Below are positions 18,251 to 26,795 of a stretch of DNA of 64,000 bases, in pieces. The notes under the pieces were generated by a model. It made no database searches. It saw nothing but the letters and a program-made list of their open reading frames with translations, and had not been told where the DNA came from. The stretch is from NCBI RefSeq assembly GCF_001039275.2, contig NZ_CP030117.1, forward strand, positions 476,001 through 540,000, given 5' to 3'. Both the position numbers and the translations under genes were made by a program. The stretch is from Brevibacillus brevis. GTDB taxonomy: Bacteria > Bacillota > Bacilli > Brevibacillales > Brevibacillaceae. Position 1 is the stretch's first letter; every line of letters begins with the position of its first letter.

Positions 18251-18446
18251 GAGAAGAATATTTCCAGTCTAGGCTCCAGGCTTCGTCCTGCTGAGGGCTG
18301 AGACTGCCCGCTCCGAAGCGATTAGCGGGGAAACGCAAAAGTGGTAGCCGCTTCGTCGCTCGGGCACGTTGCGTTTCTTTTGCCCGCTAATCGCTTCTCC
18401 GCTCGGAAGGACTCCACAAGTCGCTACGTCTGGAAATATTCTTCTC
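18251..18446. repeat. Hairpin A of element copy 1
   Basis: Three paired blocks in order: GAGAAGAATATTTCCAG (18251-18267) with its exact complement at 18430-18446 (17 bp); AAGCGATTAGCGGG (18316-18329) with 18383-18396 (14 bp); GAAACGCAA (18330-18338) with 18369-18377 (9 bp), with a five-base bulge on the right side. Read as RNA it is a single rod of about 196 nucleotides with internal loops. Confidence 0.85.
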
Positions 18447-18515
18447 TGTCGTGACTGAGTACATTCTTCAATCTTTTAGGCTTTTAAAACCTCGAATAAC
18501 ACGGAAAGCTCGTAG

Positions 18516-18717
18516 AGGAAACAGGAGAAATAAGCGAAGATCTTTGGTACACCGACCAAGGCGCAATGAAAAAAAGCGAAACAAGCTTTTAGTGTCCACC
18601 TCTGAGACACCTCTTGAATGGACCACTTTGGACGCGGGTTTCGCTTTTTTTCATGGAGACGGGCAGTGAATCCCTCAGCGGGTGGGACAAGAATCTGAGC
18701 GTTTTCTCCTGTTTCCT
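18516..18717. repeat. Hairpin B of element copy 1
   Basis: AGGAAACAGGAGAAA (18516-18530) is the exact complement of 18703-18717 (15 bp), and TGAAAAAAAGCGAAAC (18567-18582) of 18638-18653 (16 bp). A small inner helix GTGTC/GACAC sits near the tip. The conserved unpaired GGAGACGG...GAATCCC block lies on the 3' side between the two helices. Confidence 0.85.
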
Positions 18718-18745
18718 CCTCTCCCCAACAGCCGGACAAAGTTTT

Positions 18746-18949
18746 TTATGTTGTAGGTGTTTCTTCCCGATCCGTGAAAAGAAACTTGATGGCATATACC
18801 CCAAACAAGCCTACCAACGTATACACGATTCGACTTACGATAGACTCCGCTCCACCAAACAAGCTTGCGACTAAATCAAACTGAAATAACCCGATTAATC
18901 CCCAGTTCAGGGCACCAATGATCACAAAAAGCAAGGCCAGCCGTTCCAC
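18746..18949 (-). CDS. DUF378 small membrane protein
   Basis: A 67-residue two-helix membrane protein of the DUF378 family: the opening LALLFVIIGALNWGLIGLF and FDLVASLFGG are typical. The start is a GTG about six bases after GGGGGTG; longer in-frame starts lie upstream of this ribosome site. It converges on hairpin element copy 1 and has no terminator of its own before that element. The role of the family is not known. Confidence 0.85.
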   Translation of the reverse strand: MERLALLFVIIGALNWGLIGLFQFDLVASLFGGAESIVSRIVYTLVGLFGVYAIKFLFTDREETPTT

Positions 18950-19030
18950 ATGGACACCCCCAGAAAAGAATAGGGACATTATTCCCATGTTTTCGGTTTT
19001 ACAACAGGAATTTCTCCATCTTTAAGAAAG

Positions 19031-19074
19031 CTTTACATTCACAACATAATACGACAACATTCCCGCTGTATAGT
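19031..19074 (+). promoter_or_regulatory. Putative Pho-regulated promoter of pstS
   Basis: TTTACA and two AACAT units (19043-19047, 19056-19060) precede a -10-like TATAGT at 19069-19074, with no recognisable -35. The second AACAT is eight bases from TATAGT. The same AACAT-N8-TATAGT arrangement occurs before the second pstB gene at 25406-25424. PhoP-activated promoters in Bacillus use TTAACA-like repeats in place of a -35, so phosphate-starvation control is inferred. Confidence 0.45.
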
Positions 19075-19130
19075 TTGTACTTGTAAGAGAGAAAAAACAA
19101 ACCGAACCTTTTAAGGAGGATTTTCATCAA

Positions 19131-20060
19131 ATGAAAAAACTCAGCAAAATGTTTATTGCGCTGACATGTGTAGGGGCATTACTCGCGGGGTGCGGAAGCG
19201 GCAATACTGCACAGACACCAGCACCAGCGCAACAACCAGCCCAGGAGCAAAGCAACTCTGGTTCGACAACAAAAACTTCCGGTGAACCTGTAACAGCAGT
19301 AGGTTCTACCGCTTTACAGCCTCTGGTCGAGCAAGCGGCCAAAGACTTTATGGCAAAAAATGCAGGCGCACAAATTCAAGTACAAGGCGGAGGAAGCGGT
19401 ACAGGCTTGAGCCAAGTAGCAAGCGGTGCAGCAACGATCGGTAACTCCGACATTTTTGCAGAAGAGAAAAAAGGCATTCCAGCAAACGAACTGGTAGACC
19501 ATAAAGTAGCGGTTGTCGGTATGGCAGCAGCAGTAAGCCCACAAGTGAAAGTGGACAACTTGACCAAGCAACAATTGATCGACATCTTCACTGGTAAAAT
19601 CACCAACTGGAAAGAAGTTGGCGGCGAAGACATGAAGATCACACTGGTTAACCGTCCGAAATCTTCCGGAACTCGCGCGACATTCAGCAAATTCGCGTTG
19701 GATGGCAAAGAAGAAGCAGAAGGTATCACAGAGGATTCCTCCGGTACTGTTCGCAAAATCATTGCTGAAACACCAGGTGCAATTGGTTACTTGGCACTGT
19801 CCTACTTCAATGACTCGGTAAAAGCTCTGAAATTGGATGGCGTGGAAGCAAACGCAGAAAACATTACAACGAACAAATATCCAGTATGGGCGTACGAGCA
19901 TATGTACACCAAAGGTGAAGCAACTGGCGATGCAAAAGCGTTCCTCGACTTCATCCTGACTGACGAAGTACAAAAGAAAACTGTAACAGAATTGGGCTTC
20001 CTGCCAATCACAGATATGAAAGTGGAACGTGATGCAGAGGGCAAAGTAACACAAAAATAA
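19131..20060 (+). CDS. pstS: Phosphate-binding lipoprotein PstS
   Basis: A 309-residue lipoprotein (lipobox LAGC, Cys21) of the PstS family, which captures phosphate for PstCAB. Phosphate-site motifs are present: AVGSTALQPLVE, QGGGSGTGLSQVASGAATIGNSD and the NRPKSSGTRATF loop. Start ATG after AAGGAGG. It heads pstS-pstC-pstA-pstB; a strong hairpin separates it from pstC. Confidence 0.95.
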   Translation: MKKLSKMFIALTCVGALLAGCGSGNTAQTPAPAQQPAQEQSNSGSTTKTSGEPVTAVGSTALQPLVEQAAKDFMAKNAGAQIQVQGGGSGTGLSQVASGAATIGNSDIFAEEKKGIPANELVDHKVAVVGMAAAVSPQVKVDNLTKQQLIDIFTGKITNWKEVGGEDMKITLVNRPKSSGTRATFSKFALDGKEEAEGITEDSSGTVRKIIAETPGAIGYLALSYFNDSVKALKLDGVEANAENITTNKYPVWAYEHMYTKGEATGDAKAFLDFILTDEVQKKTVTELGFLPITDMKVERDAEGKVTQK

Positions 20061-20074
20061 GCGTTATCGTCAAC

Positions 20075-20115
20075 AGCAAAATAGAGGGGTAGGGGGGCCT
20101 TCCCCTCATTTTGCT
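20075..20115 (+). terminator. Intercistronic hairpin between pstS and pstC
   Basis: AGCAAAATAGAGGGG pairs with CCCCTCATTTTGCT with one bulged base, around a 12-base G/C-rich loop. There is no T-run after it, so it probably acts as a partial terminator or mRNA-protecting hairpin. In Bacillus pst operons the binding-protein message is far more abundant than the rest, and this hairpin would explain that. Confidence 0.65.
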
Positions 20116-20149
20116 TGCGTACAGTCGTTTTCTTTCCAGGAGGGAGAAC

Positions 20150-21097
20150 ATGAGCCATCGTACTGAAGGGGTAAATACAGAGCGTCAATCGATGATTGCG
20201 CAAAAAATGCTGACAACGAACAAGCGTCAAAAGACAGAGAATATTACAGGCAAAACCATCGCGATGATTTGTGCGGGTTTGCTCGTTATTGTTGTTTTAT
20301 CGATCACCTATTTTATTGCTTCAAAAGGGCTGTCGACGTTCTTCGTCGATGGAGTAAGCTTCAAAGAATTTTTAACCCATGACAAATGGGACCCAGAAGG
20401 TGAACCATCCGCGTATGGTGTCCTGCCTTTTATTCTTGGTTCGTTTTTCGTAACGGCATTGGCTGCTTTAATTGCCGCGCCACTTGGAATCGGCGCCGCT
20501 ATTTTTATGACAGAGATCTTTCCGGGCTTCGGGAAAAAAGTATTGAAGCCGGTAATCGAGCTGTTGGTTGGTATCCCATCGGTCGTTTACGGTTATGTTG
20601 GACTAACTTTGCTTGTTCCATTTATTCGCGAACAATTTGATGTTCTTGGTTTCAGCTTATTGGCAGGGGGACTTGTTCTTGCCCTGATGATTTTGCCTAC
20701 GATTACGAGTGTGGCAGCAGATGCTATCGAGGCTGTTCCGCAAGATTTGCGCAACGCTTCGCTCGCGCTGGGTGCTACTCGCTGGCAAACTATTTGGAAT
20801 GTCGTGTTGCATTCCGCGCTTCCTGGCTGTTTGACGGCCATTGTTTTGGGAATGTCTCGCGCTTTTGGAGAAGCTTTGGCTGTGCAAATGGTTATCGGTA
20901 ACACAACGAAGCTGCCAGGCGGTTTGTTCGAACCAATCAGTACGCTTACTAGCGGTATTACATTGAACATGGGGAATACGATTCAAGGAACTCCGTATAA
21001 CAATGCTCTATGGTCAATGGCTTTGCTGCTCTTGGCGATGTCTTTCATCTTTATCGTGATTTTGCGCCTGTTGGGCAGAAAGAGGTTGGCAAAATAG
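20150..21097 (+). CDS. pstC: Phosphate ABC transporter permease PstC
   Basis: A 315-residue permease with about six membrane helices and the BPD_transp_1 loop (VPQDLRNASLALGATRWQTIWNVVL, partly shown). The ATG at 20150 follows AGGAGGGAG. It forms the membrane channel with PstA, whose ATG begins right after the PstC stop. Confidence 0.95.
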   Translation: MSHRTEGVNTERQSMIAQKMLTTNKRQKTENITGKTIAMICAGLLVIVVLSITYFIASKGLSTFFVDGVSFKEFLTHDKWDPEGEPSAYGVLPFILGSFFVTALAALIAAPLGIGAAIFMTEIFPGFGKKVLKPVIELLVGIPSVVYGYVGLTLLVPFIREQFDVLGFSLLAGGLVLALMILPTITSVAADAIEAVPQDLRNASLALGATRWQTIWNVVLHSALPGCLTAIVLGMSRAFGEALAVQMVIGNTTKLPGGLFEPISTLTSGITLNMGNTIQGTPYNNALWSMALLLLAMSFIFIVILRLLGRKRLAK

Positions 21098-21988
21098 ATG
21101 AAAGCGAGACTGATGGACCGCGCTGCTACTGTTGTTTTGACACTGATTGCCGTACTGATTATCGGTACCTTGGTGGGACTATTGGGCTTCATTCTCTCAC
21201 AAGGCTGGCATAAGCTGAATCTCGACTTTTTGACCTCTCCGCCGGATATCGTCAATGCGGGTGGCGGGATTGGACCACAGCTTTTCAACTCGTTGTACTT
21301 GCTGGTCCTGACCATGTTGATCGCGTTGCCGCTCGGGATCGGAGCAGGTATTTATATGGCTGAATATGCGCCGGATAACAAGATTACACAGTTTATCCGC
21401 ATGAGTATAGAAGTATTGTCTTCCCTTCCGTCTATTGTAGTTGGTTTGTTTGGATTGCTTGTGTTCGTAAATATGACTGGCTGGGGCTATACCCTGTTTG
21501 GTGGAGCACTTGCGCTGACGGTATTTAACCTGCCGCTCTTGGTTCGTGTAACAGAAGATGCACTGCGCAACGTACCACGCAGTCAAAAGGAAGCGAGTCT
21601 CGCGCTTGGTATTACCAAATGGCGTACCATCGTGTCTGTCATCCTTCCAGCAGCACTCCCAGGTATCATTACAGGTGCCATTTTGGCGTCTGGCCGTGTA
21701 TTTGGAGAAGCGGCTGCCTTGCTGTTTACAGCGGGGATGTCTTCACCGAATCTGGATTTCACCGACTTCTCATTGAATAGTACGACCTCACCGTTGAACC
21801 CGTTCCGTCCTGCCGAGACATTGGCTGTGCATATTTGGAAGGTAAACAGCGAGGGGCTGACACCGGATGCGCGTGATGTCGCAGATGGCGCGGCTGCTGT
21901 TCTGATTATTGCCGTCTTGCTCTTTAACCTTTCCGCTCGTTGGTTCGGGAATTGGGTTTACAAAAAGATGACGTCAGGATCAAACTAA
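21098..21988 (+). CDS. pstA: Phosphate ABC transporter permease PstA
   Basis: A 296-residue permease with about six membrane helices and the motif VPRSQKEASLALGITKWRTI. It starts at the base after the pstC stop, so translation is coupled. Partner of PstC in the phosphate importer. Confidence 0.95.
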   Translation: MKARLMDRAATVVLTLIAVLIIGTLVGLLGFILSQGWHKLNLDFLTSPPDIVNAGGGIGPQLFNSLYLLVLTMLIALPLGIGAGIYMAEYAPDNKITQFIRMSIEVLSSLPSIVVGLFGLLVFVNMTGWGYTLFGGALALTVFNLPLLVRVTEDALRNVPRSQKEASLALGITKWRTIVSVILPAALPGIITGAILASGRVFGEAAALLFTAGMSSPNLDFTDFSLNSTTSPLNPFRPAETLAVHIWKVNSEGLTPDARDVADGAAAVLIIAVLLFNLSARWFGNWVYKKMTSGSN

Positions 21989-22007
21989 GAAGAGGTAGGT
22001 GGCAGCC

Positions 22008-22781
22008 ATGTCCGTACTGACCATGCAAGAAACGATCATTCAGACGAATAACGTGAATGTATACTACGGAGAGAAGCACGCCGTAAAAAATATATCGATG
22101 GATATTGAACGCAACTCCGTGACGGCCTTTATCGGCCCGTCCGGATGTGGGAAATCGACGCTTCTACGGAGCTTGAACCGGATGAATGATCTGGTTCCTT
22201 CTTGTCGTGTAGAGGGTTCCATTATTGTAGATGGTATCGACATTAACAGCTCGCAAGTAAACATCGAGAGTCTGCGCCAAGTGGTAGGAATGGTGTTCCA
22301 GCGAGCGAATCCATTTTTCAAATCGATCTATGAAAACATCGCATTTGCACCGCGTTTCCACGGGATGACTAATAAACGTGACTTGGATGAATTGGTTGAG
22401 TCGAGCCTGCGAAAAGCAGCGCTTTGGGATGAGGTAAAAGATCGTCTTCGCGACTCTGCTCTCTCCCTTTCCGGCGGACAGCAGCAACGGCTATGTATCG
22501 CGCGTGCAATCGCGATGCAGCCAACCATTTTGCTGTTGGACGAACCAGCTTCCGCTCTCGATCCGATCTCTACCATGAAAATCGAAGAGCTGGTCATGCA
22601 GCTAAAGGATGAGTATACGATCGTGATCGTTACCCATAACCTTCATCAGGCAGCGCGAATTTCTGAGAAAACCGCCTTCTTCCTGATGGGTGAGCTGATC
22701 GAAATGGATGAGACAGGGAAAATCTTCACATCACCTGAAAACGAAAAAACGGAAGCGTACATTAGCGGACGTTTTGGGTAA
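22008..22781 (+). CDS. pstB: Phosphate ABC transporter ATPase PstB (operon copy)
   Basis: A 257-residue ATPase with Walker [10 protein letters not shown], signature [16 protein letters not shown] and Walker [13 protein letters not shown]. The ATG at 22008 is used because GAGGTAGGTGG precedes it at good spacing; a GTG at 21999 lies inside that ribosome site. It differs from the second PstB (25469) in the Q-loop region: [13 protein letters not shown] here against [13 protein letters not shown] there, the latter being the usual PstB form. Last gene of the pst operon. Confidence 0.94.
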   Translation: MSVLTMQETIIQTNNVNVYYGEKHAVKNISMDIERNSVTAFIGPSGCGKSTLLRSLNRMNDLVPSCRVEGSIIVDGIDINSSQVNIESLRQVVGMVFQRANPFFKSIYENIAFAPRFHGMTNKRDLDELVESSLRKAALWDEVKDRLRDSALSLSGGQQQRLCIARAIAMQPTILLLDEPASALDPISTMKIEELVMQLKDEYTIVIVTHNLHQAARISEKTAFFLMGELIEMDETGKIFTSPENEKTEAYISGRFG

Positions 22782-22798
22782 GACAATAGAAAAGCACA

Positions 22799-22842
22799 AG
22801 AAGCCCTCCCAAGCAAATCAGCTTGCAGGAGGGCTTCTTGTT
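22799..22842 (+). terminator. Terminator after the pst operon
   Basis: GAAGCCCTCC pairs with GGAGGGCTTC, with an inner AAGC/GCTT helix, followed by TTGTTTTA. It may also serve the convergent minus-strand gene ending at 22852. Confidence 0.85.
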
Positions 22843-22851
22843 TTATTGGTT

Positions 22852-23127
22852 TCAGGCTTTCCGCAAATATCGTAAATAAAGACCATAGTAGGCAATAAAC
22901 AGACCCAGGAAAAAGAACGCGATGACAGTGCCGTAGTCTTCGCTGGCAGCCTCATAGCCTACAACAGCTTTTACACCATATTTGATAGCCATATAGATGA
23001 GGGCAAAAGCAAGTATAAATCCATATTTGTACCATTTGCTTTGATGCTGCATGTTCTCGCTTTTGACCTTCATCACATATCGAACATAACCGACTATCAA
23101 GCCAACAAAAAATATCGCCACAAACAA
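22852..23127 (-). CDS. Small three-helix membrane protein, unknown
   Basis: A 91-residue protein with three hydrophobic helices (MFVAIFFVGLIVGY, YGFILAFALIYMAIKYG, VIAFFFLGLFIAYYGLYL) and a basic C-terminus. I do not recognise the family. The start is uncertain: TTG at 23127 or the GTG two codons later are both possible, and neither has a clear ribosome site. It lies between the pst operon and a chemoreceptor gene, just downstream of the latter on the same strand. Confidence 0.6.
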   Translation of the reverse strand: MFVAIFFVGLIVGYVRYVMKVKSENMQHQSKWYKYGFILAFALIYMAIKYGVKAVVGYEAASEDYGTVIAFFFLGLFIAYYGLYLRYLRKA

Positions 23128-23188
23128 GTAACGCAGATAGTGGCTATGAACAAAGACCTTGATAAAAGTTCACATTCACTTTATGATA

Positions 23189-25234
23189 TCATGAATTTTT
23201 CAAAGAATGGGTTGTTTCTCCCGCTCGAAAAAATTGGATGGTTTGCTCCAGATCCTCTACGATTTCTGTCAGGCGCAGGGAGTCATCGAGAAATTGCTCT
23301 GATAAGGAGAGGCTCTCTTGATTGGCTGCTACGGCTTGCTGTGTGCCTGATACGACTTGTTGTGCAGAAGCAGACAGGTTATCGACCCGCTGTGAAATGA
23401 CTTGGCTTTGCGCAGAAATCGTCCCTGTGAGTGCTCTGATGGTCTCAAATTGTGTTGTAAGAGCTTCGCTGAGCTGTACGGTATTGTTAAAAATAGAAGC
23501 TGCTTGATGCAAGGTTTGAATACCGTTTACAGTGGCATGATCAGTCGTTTCCAAGCACACAGCTACGTGCTCCATTCTCTCTTCCCCGGATGCGATTACC
23601 TGTTGAATACGGGCCGATGCCTCTTCGGTCTGATCGGACAGCAAGCGGATTTCATCCGCGACGACACTGAAACCGATTCCTGCTTGCCCCGCTCTTGAAG
23701 CTTCAATACGGGCATTGAAGGACAAGAGCTTGGTTCGTTTTGAGATAGCAGATATCAAACCGAGCATTTCGTTGATATCTCCCATACTTTCTCGCATGGA
23801 AGACATGGCTTGAATGGAGGCTTTCATGTCTTCCGAGATGCTGTGCATATTTTGCTTTAACGTATTCATGGAGGCTGCGGCCATGGCGTTCTGTTCACGC
23901 GATTCTTGGCTTTGCAAGATCGCCTCTTCCATCGAGCTCGTGATACGGGACATTTCTTGGGTGATTTCGTTCATCGTGAGATTTATTTCTTCAATCTGCT
24001 CCTGCTGATTATCCATTTCTTGAGCGAGTTGTTCAGTTACGGAGACGACCTCGGTCTGCATCGCGTGCGAATGGCGGGAGCCTTTTCCTACATGATCGGC
24101 AACTTGCTTGACGTCTGAGATGACATATTGAATTTTACCGATGATCGTCCGGATTTGTTCACTCATTCGATTGAAGCTGTCAGCTAGCTGGCGTATTTCA
24201 TCATTGCTCTGTACCTGCATCGTTTGTAGGAGATCACCCTCGCTAAAGGATGTCATTTTTTGCTGAGCTTCCTTGATCGGATTGATAATTCTGCGTACGT
24301 ACACGTACAGCATCAATGCAAGTGCCACGAGTCCGACCAATGAGACGGCCAAAATGGTTAGCTGCAGGCGACGGACCTCTTGTTTTACCTCCGATACAGA
24401 CTGAACGACGATTACGCCCCATTTCAACGATGGCTCGAATTGATAGGCAGCAAAAGAATCTATTCCATTGATCTTGCTCGGTTCGTAGCCAGATTGACCG
24501 GCGATGACATTTTGTACGACCGGAAGCTCAGTGAGAAGAGGACGCTGCAACGCATAGGATTGATCGGGATGAGCGACCAGCTTTCCTTGATGATCCACGA
24601 TCATGGCATACCCGGTTTCCCCGAGTTTAATCTGACCGATGGACTCGCTCAGCTTCGGGACAGAGACAAAAGCCACCACTACCCCGACAGGCTCCTCCTC
24701 TTCGTTGCGCAAGGGGAGGGAGACGGCAATCTTCGGAAACTCCGTCTCGGAAAACTGAAAGACATCCGAGACAAAAGCACCATGCTGCGTTTGATTCAAA
24801 GCCCCTTCATACCAGTCTGTTTTTCGCGGATCATATGAGCTGTCGAGCGGTGATCCGGGAAAGGTCAAATACCGCCCGTCTGTGGTGACGATCTGTAATT
24901 CTGAAATAGTAGGATTGTTGATAGTCATATCCGTAAAGATGCCAAATATTTGGCTGTTGGTAACCGTGCTGTTTTTATAAGTAGAAGCAAATGATTGCAA
25001 GGCGGTCACGATGTCGTAGACCCTGCTATGTACGTTCTGTAAAGCGGCACCGGATGCGTCATGTAATTGCTGCTTTGTTTTTTCATTTAGTGTGGCTTGT
25101 GATTGATAGCTGATGAAGAATGCAGCAATGGCCATCATACAGACAACCATTCCCATAATGCCTGCAAACAGCCTGGTGAAGATTGAACGATAATGAAACG
25201 ACGAGTGACCCCATATCTTTTTTATGCCCGCCAT
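23189..25234 (-). CDS. Methyl-accepting chemotaxis protein
   Basis: A 681-residue transmembrane receptor. Order: basic N-terminus, membrane helix (about 20-42), extracellular dCache-type sensor (about 45-285), second helix (about 288-310), HAMP domain, and a cytoplasmic methyl-accepting signalling domain. The hairpin tip reads [23 protein letters not shown], where most receptors have TNLLALNAAIEAARAG; the rest ([15 protein letters not shown]) fits. It signals through CheA/CheW to the flagellar motor. Start ATG after AAGGGGAG. The gene sits between two pstB genes but on the opposite strand; a phosphate link is only suggestive. Confidence 0.92.
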   Translation of the reverse strand: MAGIKKIWGHSSFHYRSIFTRLFAGIMGMVVCMMAIAAFFISYQSQATLNEKTKQQLHDASGAALQNVHSRVYDIVTALQSFASTYKNSTVTNSQIFGIFTDMTINNPTISELQIVTTDGRYLTFPGSPLDSSYDPRKTDWYEGALNQTQHGAFVSDVFQFSETEFPKIAVSLPLRNEEEEPVGVVVAFVSVPKLSESIGQIKLGETGYAMIVDHQGKLVAHPDQSYALQRPLLTELPVVQNVIAGQSGYEPSKINGIDSFAAYQFEPSLKWGVIVVQSVSEVKQEVRRLQLTILAVSLVGLVALALMLYVYVRRIINPIKEAQQKMTSFSEGDLLQTMQVQSNDEIRQLADSFNRMSEQIRTIIGKIQYVISDVKQVADHVGKGSRHSHAMQTEVVSVTEQLAQEMDNQQEQIEEINLTMNEITQEMSRITSSMEEAILQSQESREQNAMAAASMNTLKQNMHSISEDMKASIQAMSSMRESMGDINEMLGLISAISKRTKLLSFNARIEASRAGQAGIGFSVVADEIRLLSDQTEEASARIQQVIASGEERMEHVAVCLETTDHATVNGIQTLHQAASIFNNTVQLSEALTTQFETIRALTGTISAQSQVISQRVDNLSASAQQVVSGTQQAVAANQESLSLSEQFLDDSLRLTEIVEDLEQTIQFFRAGETTHSLKNS

Positions 25235-25383
25235 CGATTGTTCTCCCCTTATTTGTCAAAACGTTCAGCTTCATTGTAGGGTTAGTCCAGGGGAGCGTAT
25301 ATGGTTTACCAGAAACATTTACCATAACTTAATGTAGGATGACCTATGTAAAAAGTCCTAAGACAAAATCTTTATCGAAACTT

Positions 25384-25424
25384 AATAAACATCACACGGA
25401 AACCTAACATTGATGCGCTATAGT
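25384..25424 (+). promoter_or_regulatory. Putative Pho-regulated promoter of the second pstB
   Basis: AACAT units at 25388-25392 and 25406-25410 precede TATAGT at 25419-25424, with eight bases between the second unit and TATAGT. The layout matches the region before pstS. This suggests the separate pstB gene is induced together with the pst operon. Confidence 0.4.
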
Positions 25425-25468
25425 GGGGAAGTAAAAGGACGTAACAACCACGAAGGAGCGAAGACCGT

Positions 25469-26221
25469 ATGAGCGTTATTTCGGTGAGAGAGTTGAATCT
25501 CTTCTACGGTAATAAGCAAGCCCTCTATAATATAAATCTGGATGTAGAGTCTGACTCCATTACAGCCTTAATCGGTCCGTCAGGCTGCGGTAAGTCTACA
25601 TTTTTACGGACGTTGAATCGAATGAACGACTCTGTACCGAACACCAAAATTACAGGAACGGTAAAAGTGTTCGAGGAGGATATTTATAGCTCTCGCGTAG
25701 AAGTTGAGCGACTTCGCAAAAATATCGGTATGGTGTTTCAGCATCCGAATCCATTTCCGAAGAGCATCTATGACAACATCACGTACGGGCCGAAACTTCA
25801 TGGCATGAACGATCGTAACAAGCTGGACGAGTTGGTAGAGACAAGCCTCAAGGCAGCAGCACTTTGGGATGAAGTGAAGGATGTATTGAAAAAGCCAGCA
25901 ACAGGGCTTTCCGGTGGACAGCAACAACGCCTCTGTATCGCTCGGGCACTCGCTGTTCAGCCACAGATCATTTTGATGGATGAGCCAACCTCAGCCTTAG
26001 ACCCGATTTCTACAGCCAAAATCGAAGAGCTGTTAGAAGAGCTGAAGAACCGTTATACGATTGTGATCGTGACCCACAACATGCAGCAGGCAGCTCGTAT
26101 TTCCGATAAGACTGCGTTTTTCTTGAATGGAGAGCTAGTCGAGTTTGACAATACCCCGACGATCTTCCAAAATCCGCGTGACAAAAGAACAGAGGATTAC
26201 ATTACTGGACGTTTCGGATAA
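25469..26221 (+). CDS. pstB: Phosphate ABC transporter ATPase PstB (second copy)
   Basis: A 250-residue PstB with [49 protein letters not shown] and [11 protein letters not shown]. Start ATG after AAGGAG. It stands outside the pst operon with its own promoter. B. subtilis also carries two pstB genes (pstBA, pstBB), though there both are in one operon. The last codons (ITGRFG) and the terminator reappear as a decayed direct repeat at 28758-28838. Confidence 0.94.
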   Translation: MSVISVRELNLFYGNKQALYNINLDVESDSITALIGPSGCGKSTFLRTLNRMNDSVPNTKITGTVKVFEEDIYSSRVEVERLRKNIGMVFQHPNPFPKSIYDNITYGPKLHGMNDRNKLDELVETSLKAAALWDEVKDVLKKPATGLSGGQQQRLCIARALAVQPQIILMDEPTSALDPISTAKIEELLEELKNRYTIVIVTHNMQQAARISDKTAFFLNGELVEFDNTPTIFQNPRDKRTEDYITGRFG

Positions 26222-26279
26222 TTCAATAGGCAAGATGGCAAGAGAGCGGACTTTTTGAGGTCCGCTCTTTTTGATTTTC
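26201..26279 (+). repeat. Direct repeat, left copy (pstB 3' end plus terminator)
   Basis: The last codons of pstB (ATTACTGGACGTTTCGGA), its stop and the following terminator. A related sequence at 28758-28838 carries ATTACCGGACGTTTCGGA and a near-identical hairpin. The two copies bracket the HxlR-SnoaL-MdaB-SDR cassette. Confidence 0.75.
26242..26275 (+). terminator. Terminator after the second pstB
   Basis: AGAGCGGAC pairs with GTCCGCTCT across TTTTTGAG, followed by TTTTGATTTT. Confidence 0.85.
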
Positions 26280-26285
26280 CAACGT

Positions 26286-26624
26286 TTATAATTGTAACCC
26301 AAATCTCTTTAATTCAATGAAAATACCTTCCAATCGTTTCCCTTTCTCCGTTAACGTATATTCCACGCGCGGAGGGACTTCCGGAAACACCTTTCTTTCC
26401 AATATGCCATGCTCCTCCAATTCCTTCAGTCTGAGCGACAGTGTTTTCGGACTGATTCCATCCATGGATTTCAGCAAGTCGCTGAATCGCAGCGTTCCTT
26501 CGATAAGCAGGTCTCGAATGATTAAAAAGGTCCATTTGGTCCCGATTACGTCAAGCGTTTTGGCAATGGGGCAAGGTTGGCCAGGGGTTCCTTTGTTCAG
26601 TTCGATTGGCTCAAGAACGTTCAT
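26286..26624 (-). CDS. HxlR-family transcriptional regulator
   Basis: A 112-residue winged-helix regulator of the HxlR type, with CPIAKTLDVIGTKWTFLIIRDLL, LRFSDLLKSMDGISPKTLSLRLKELEEHGI and YTLTEKGKRLEGI. Cys18 in the CPIAKT segment is at the position that senses electrophiles or quinones in HypR/QorR-type members. The ATG at 26624 is seven bases after GGAGGA. It is divergent from a SnoaL-like lipoprotein, a quinone reductase and an SDR, which are its likely targets. Confidence 0.9.
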   Translation of the reverse strand: MNVLEPIELNKGTPGQPCPIAKTLDVIGTKWTFLIIRDLLIEGTLRFSDLLKSMDGISPKTLSLRLKELEEHGILERKVFPEVPPRVEYTLTEKGKRLEGIFIELKRFGLQL

Positions 26625-26795
26625 CGGAATATCCTCCAAAAAAATTAGTAGGGTTTTTGGCTATTATAGCGCAATAGTATCTTTACGGAAACTATGTGAA
26701 TTAAATATCACTACTTCTATAAAGGAAGTTAGTGTCCTTACAATAGCAATGTAAACCGATACCTCCACTCTAAATAAGGAGTTGATTAGAACAAC

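Larger units (their letters stand above)
18237..18725. repeat. Tandem long-hairpin element, copy 1 (non-coding)
   Basis: About 490 bases between two convergent genes, holding two successive long inverted repeats. Hairpin A spans 18251-18446 and hairpin B spans 18516-18717, separated by a 69-base AT-rich spacer. A related element lies at 35934-36467 in the same orientation. Shared unpaired blocks include ATTTCCAGTCTA, GACTGCCCGCTCCGAA (36001-36016 has GACTGTCCGTTCCGAA) and GGAGACGGGCAGTGAATCCC at 18655-18674 (36397-36416 differs at one base). The arms differ between copies but pair perfectly within each. No open frame with a ribosome site covers it. Function unknown; I infer a structured RNA or a DNA hairpin under selection. 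Confidence 0.8.

Noticed and set aside
18237..18725. The long hairpins as ordinary terminators or as a MITE
   Set aside because: A separate terminator already ends the upstream gene. The hairpins are far longer than terminators, lack T-runs, and show compensating arm changes and no obvious target-site duplication.
18451..18874. Short open frames inside hairpin element copy 1 (both strands)
   Set aside because: They cross the paired arms, lack ribosome sites, and the corresponding frames are not kept in copy 2. The conserved signal is structural.
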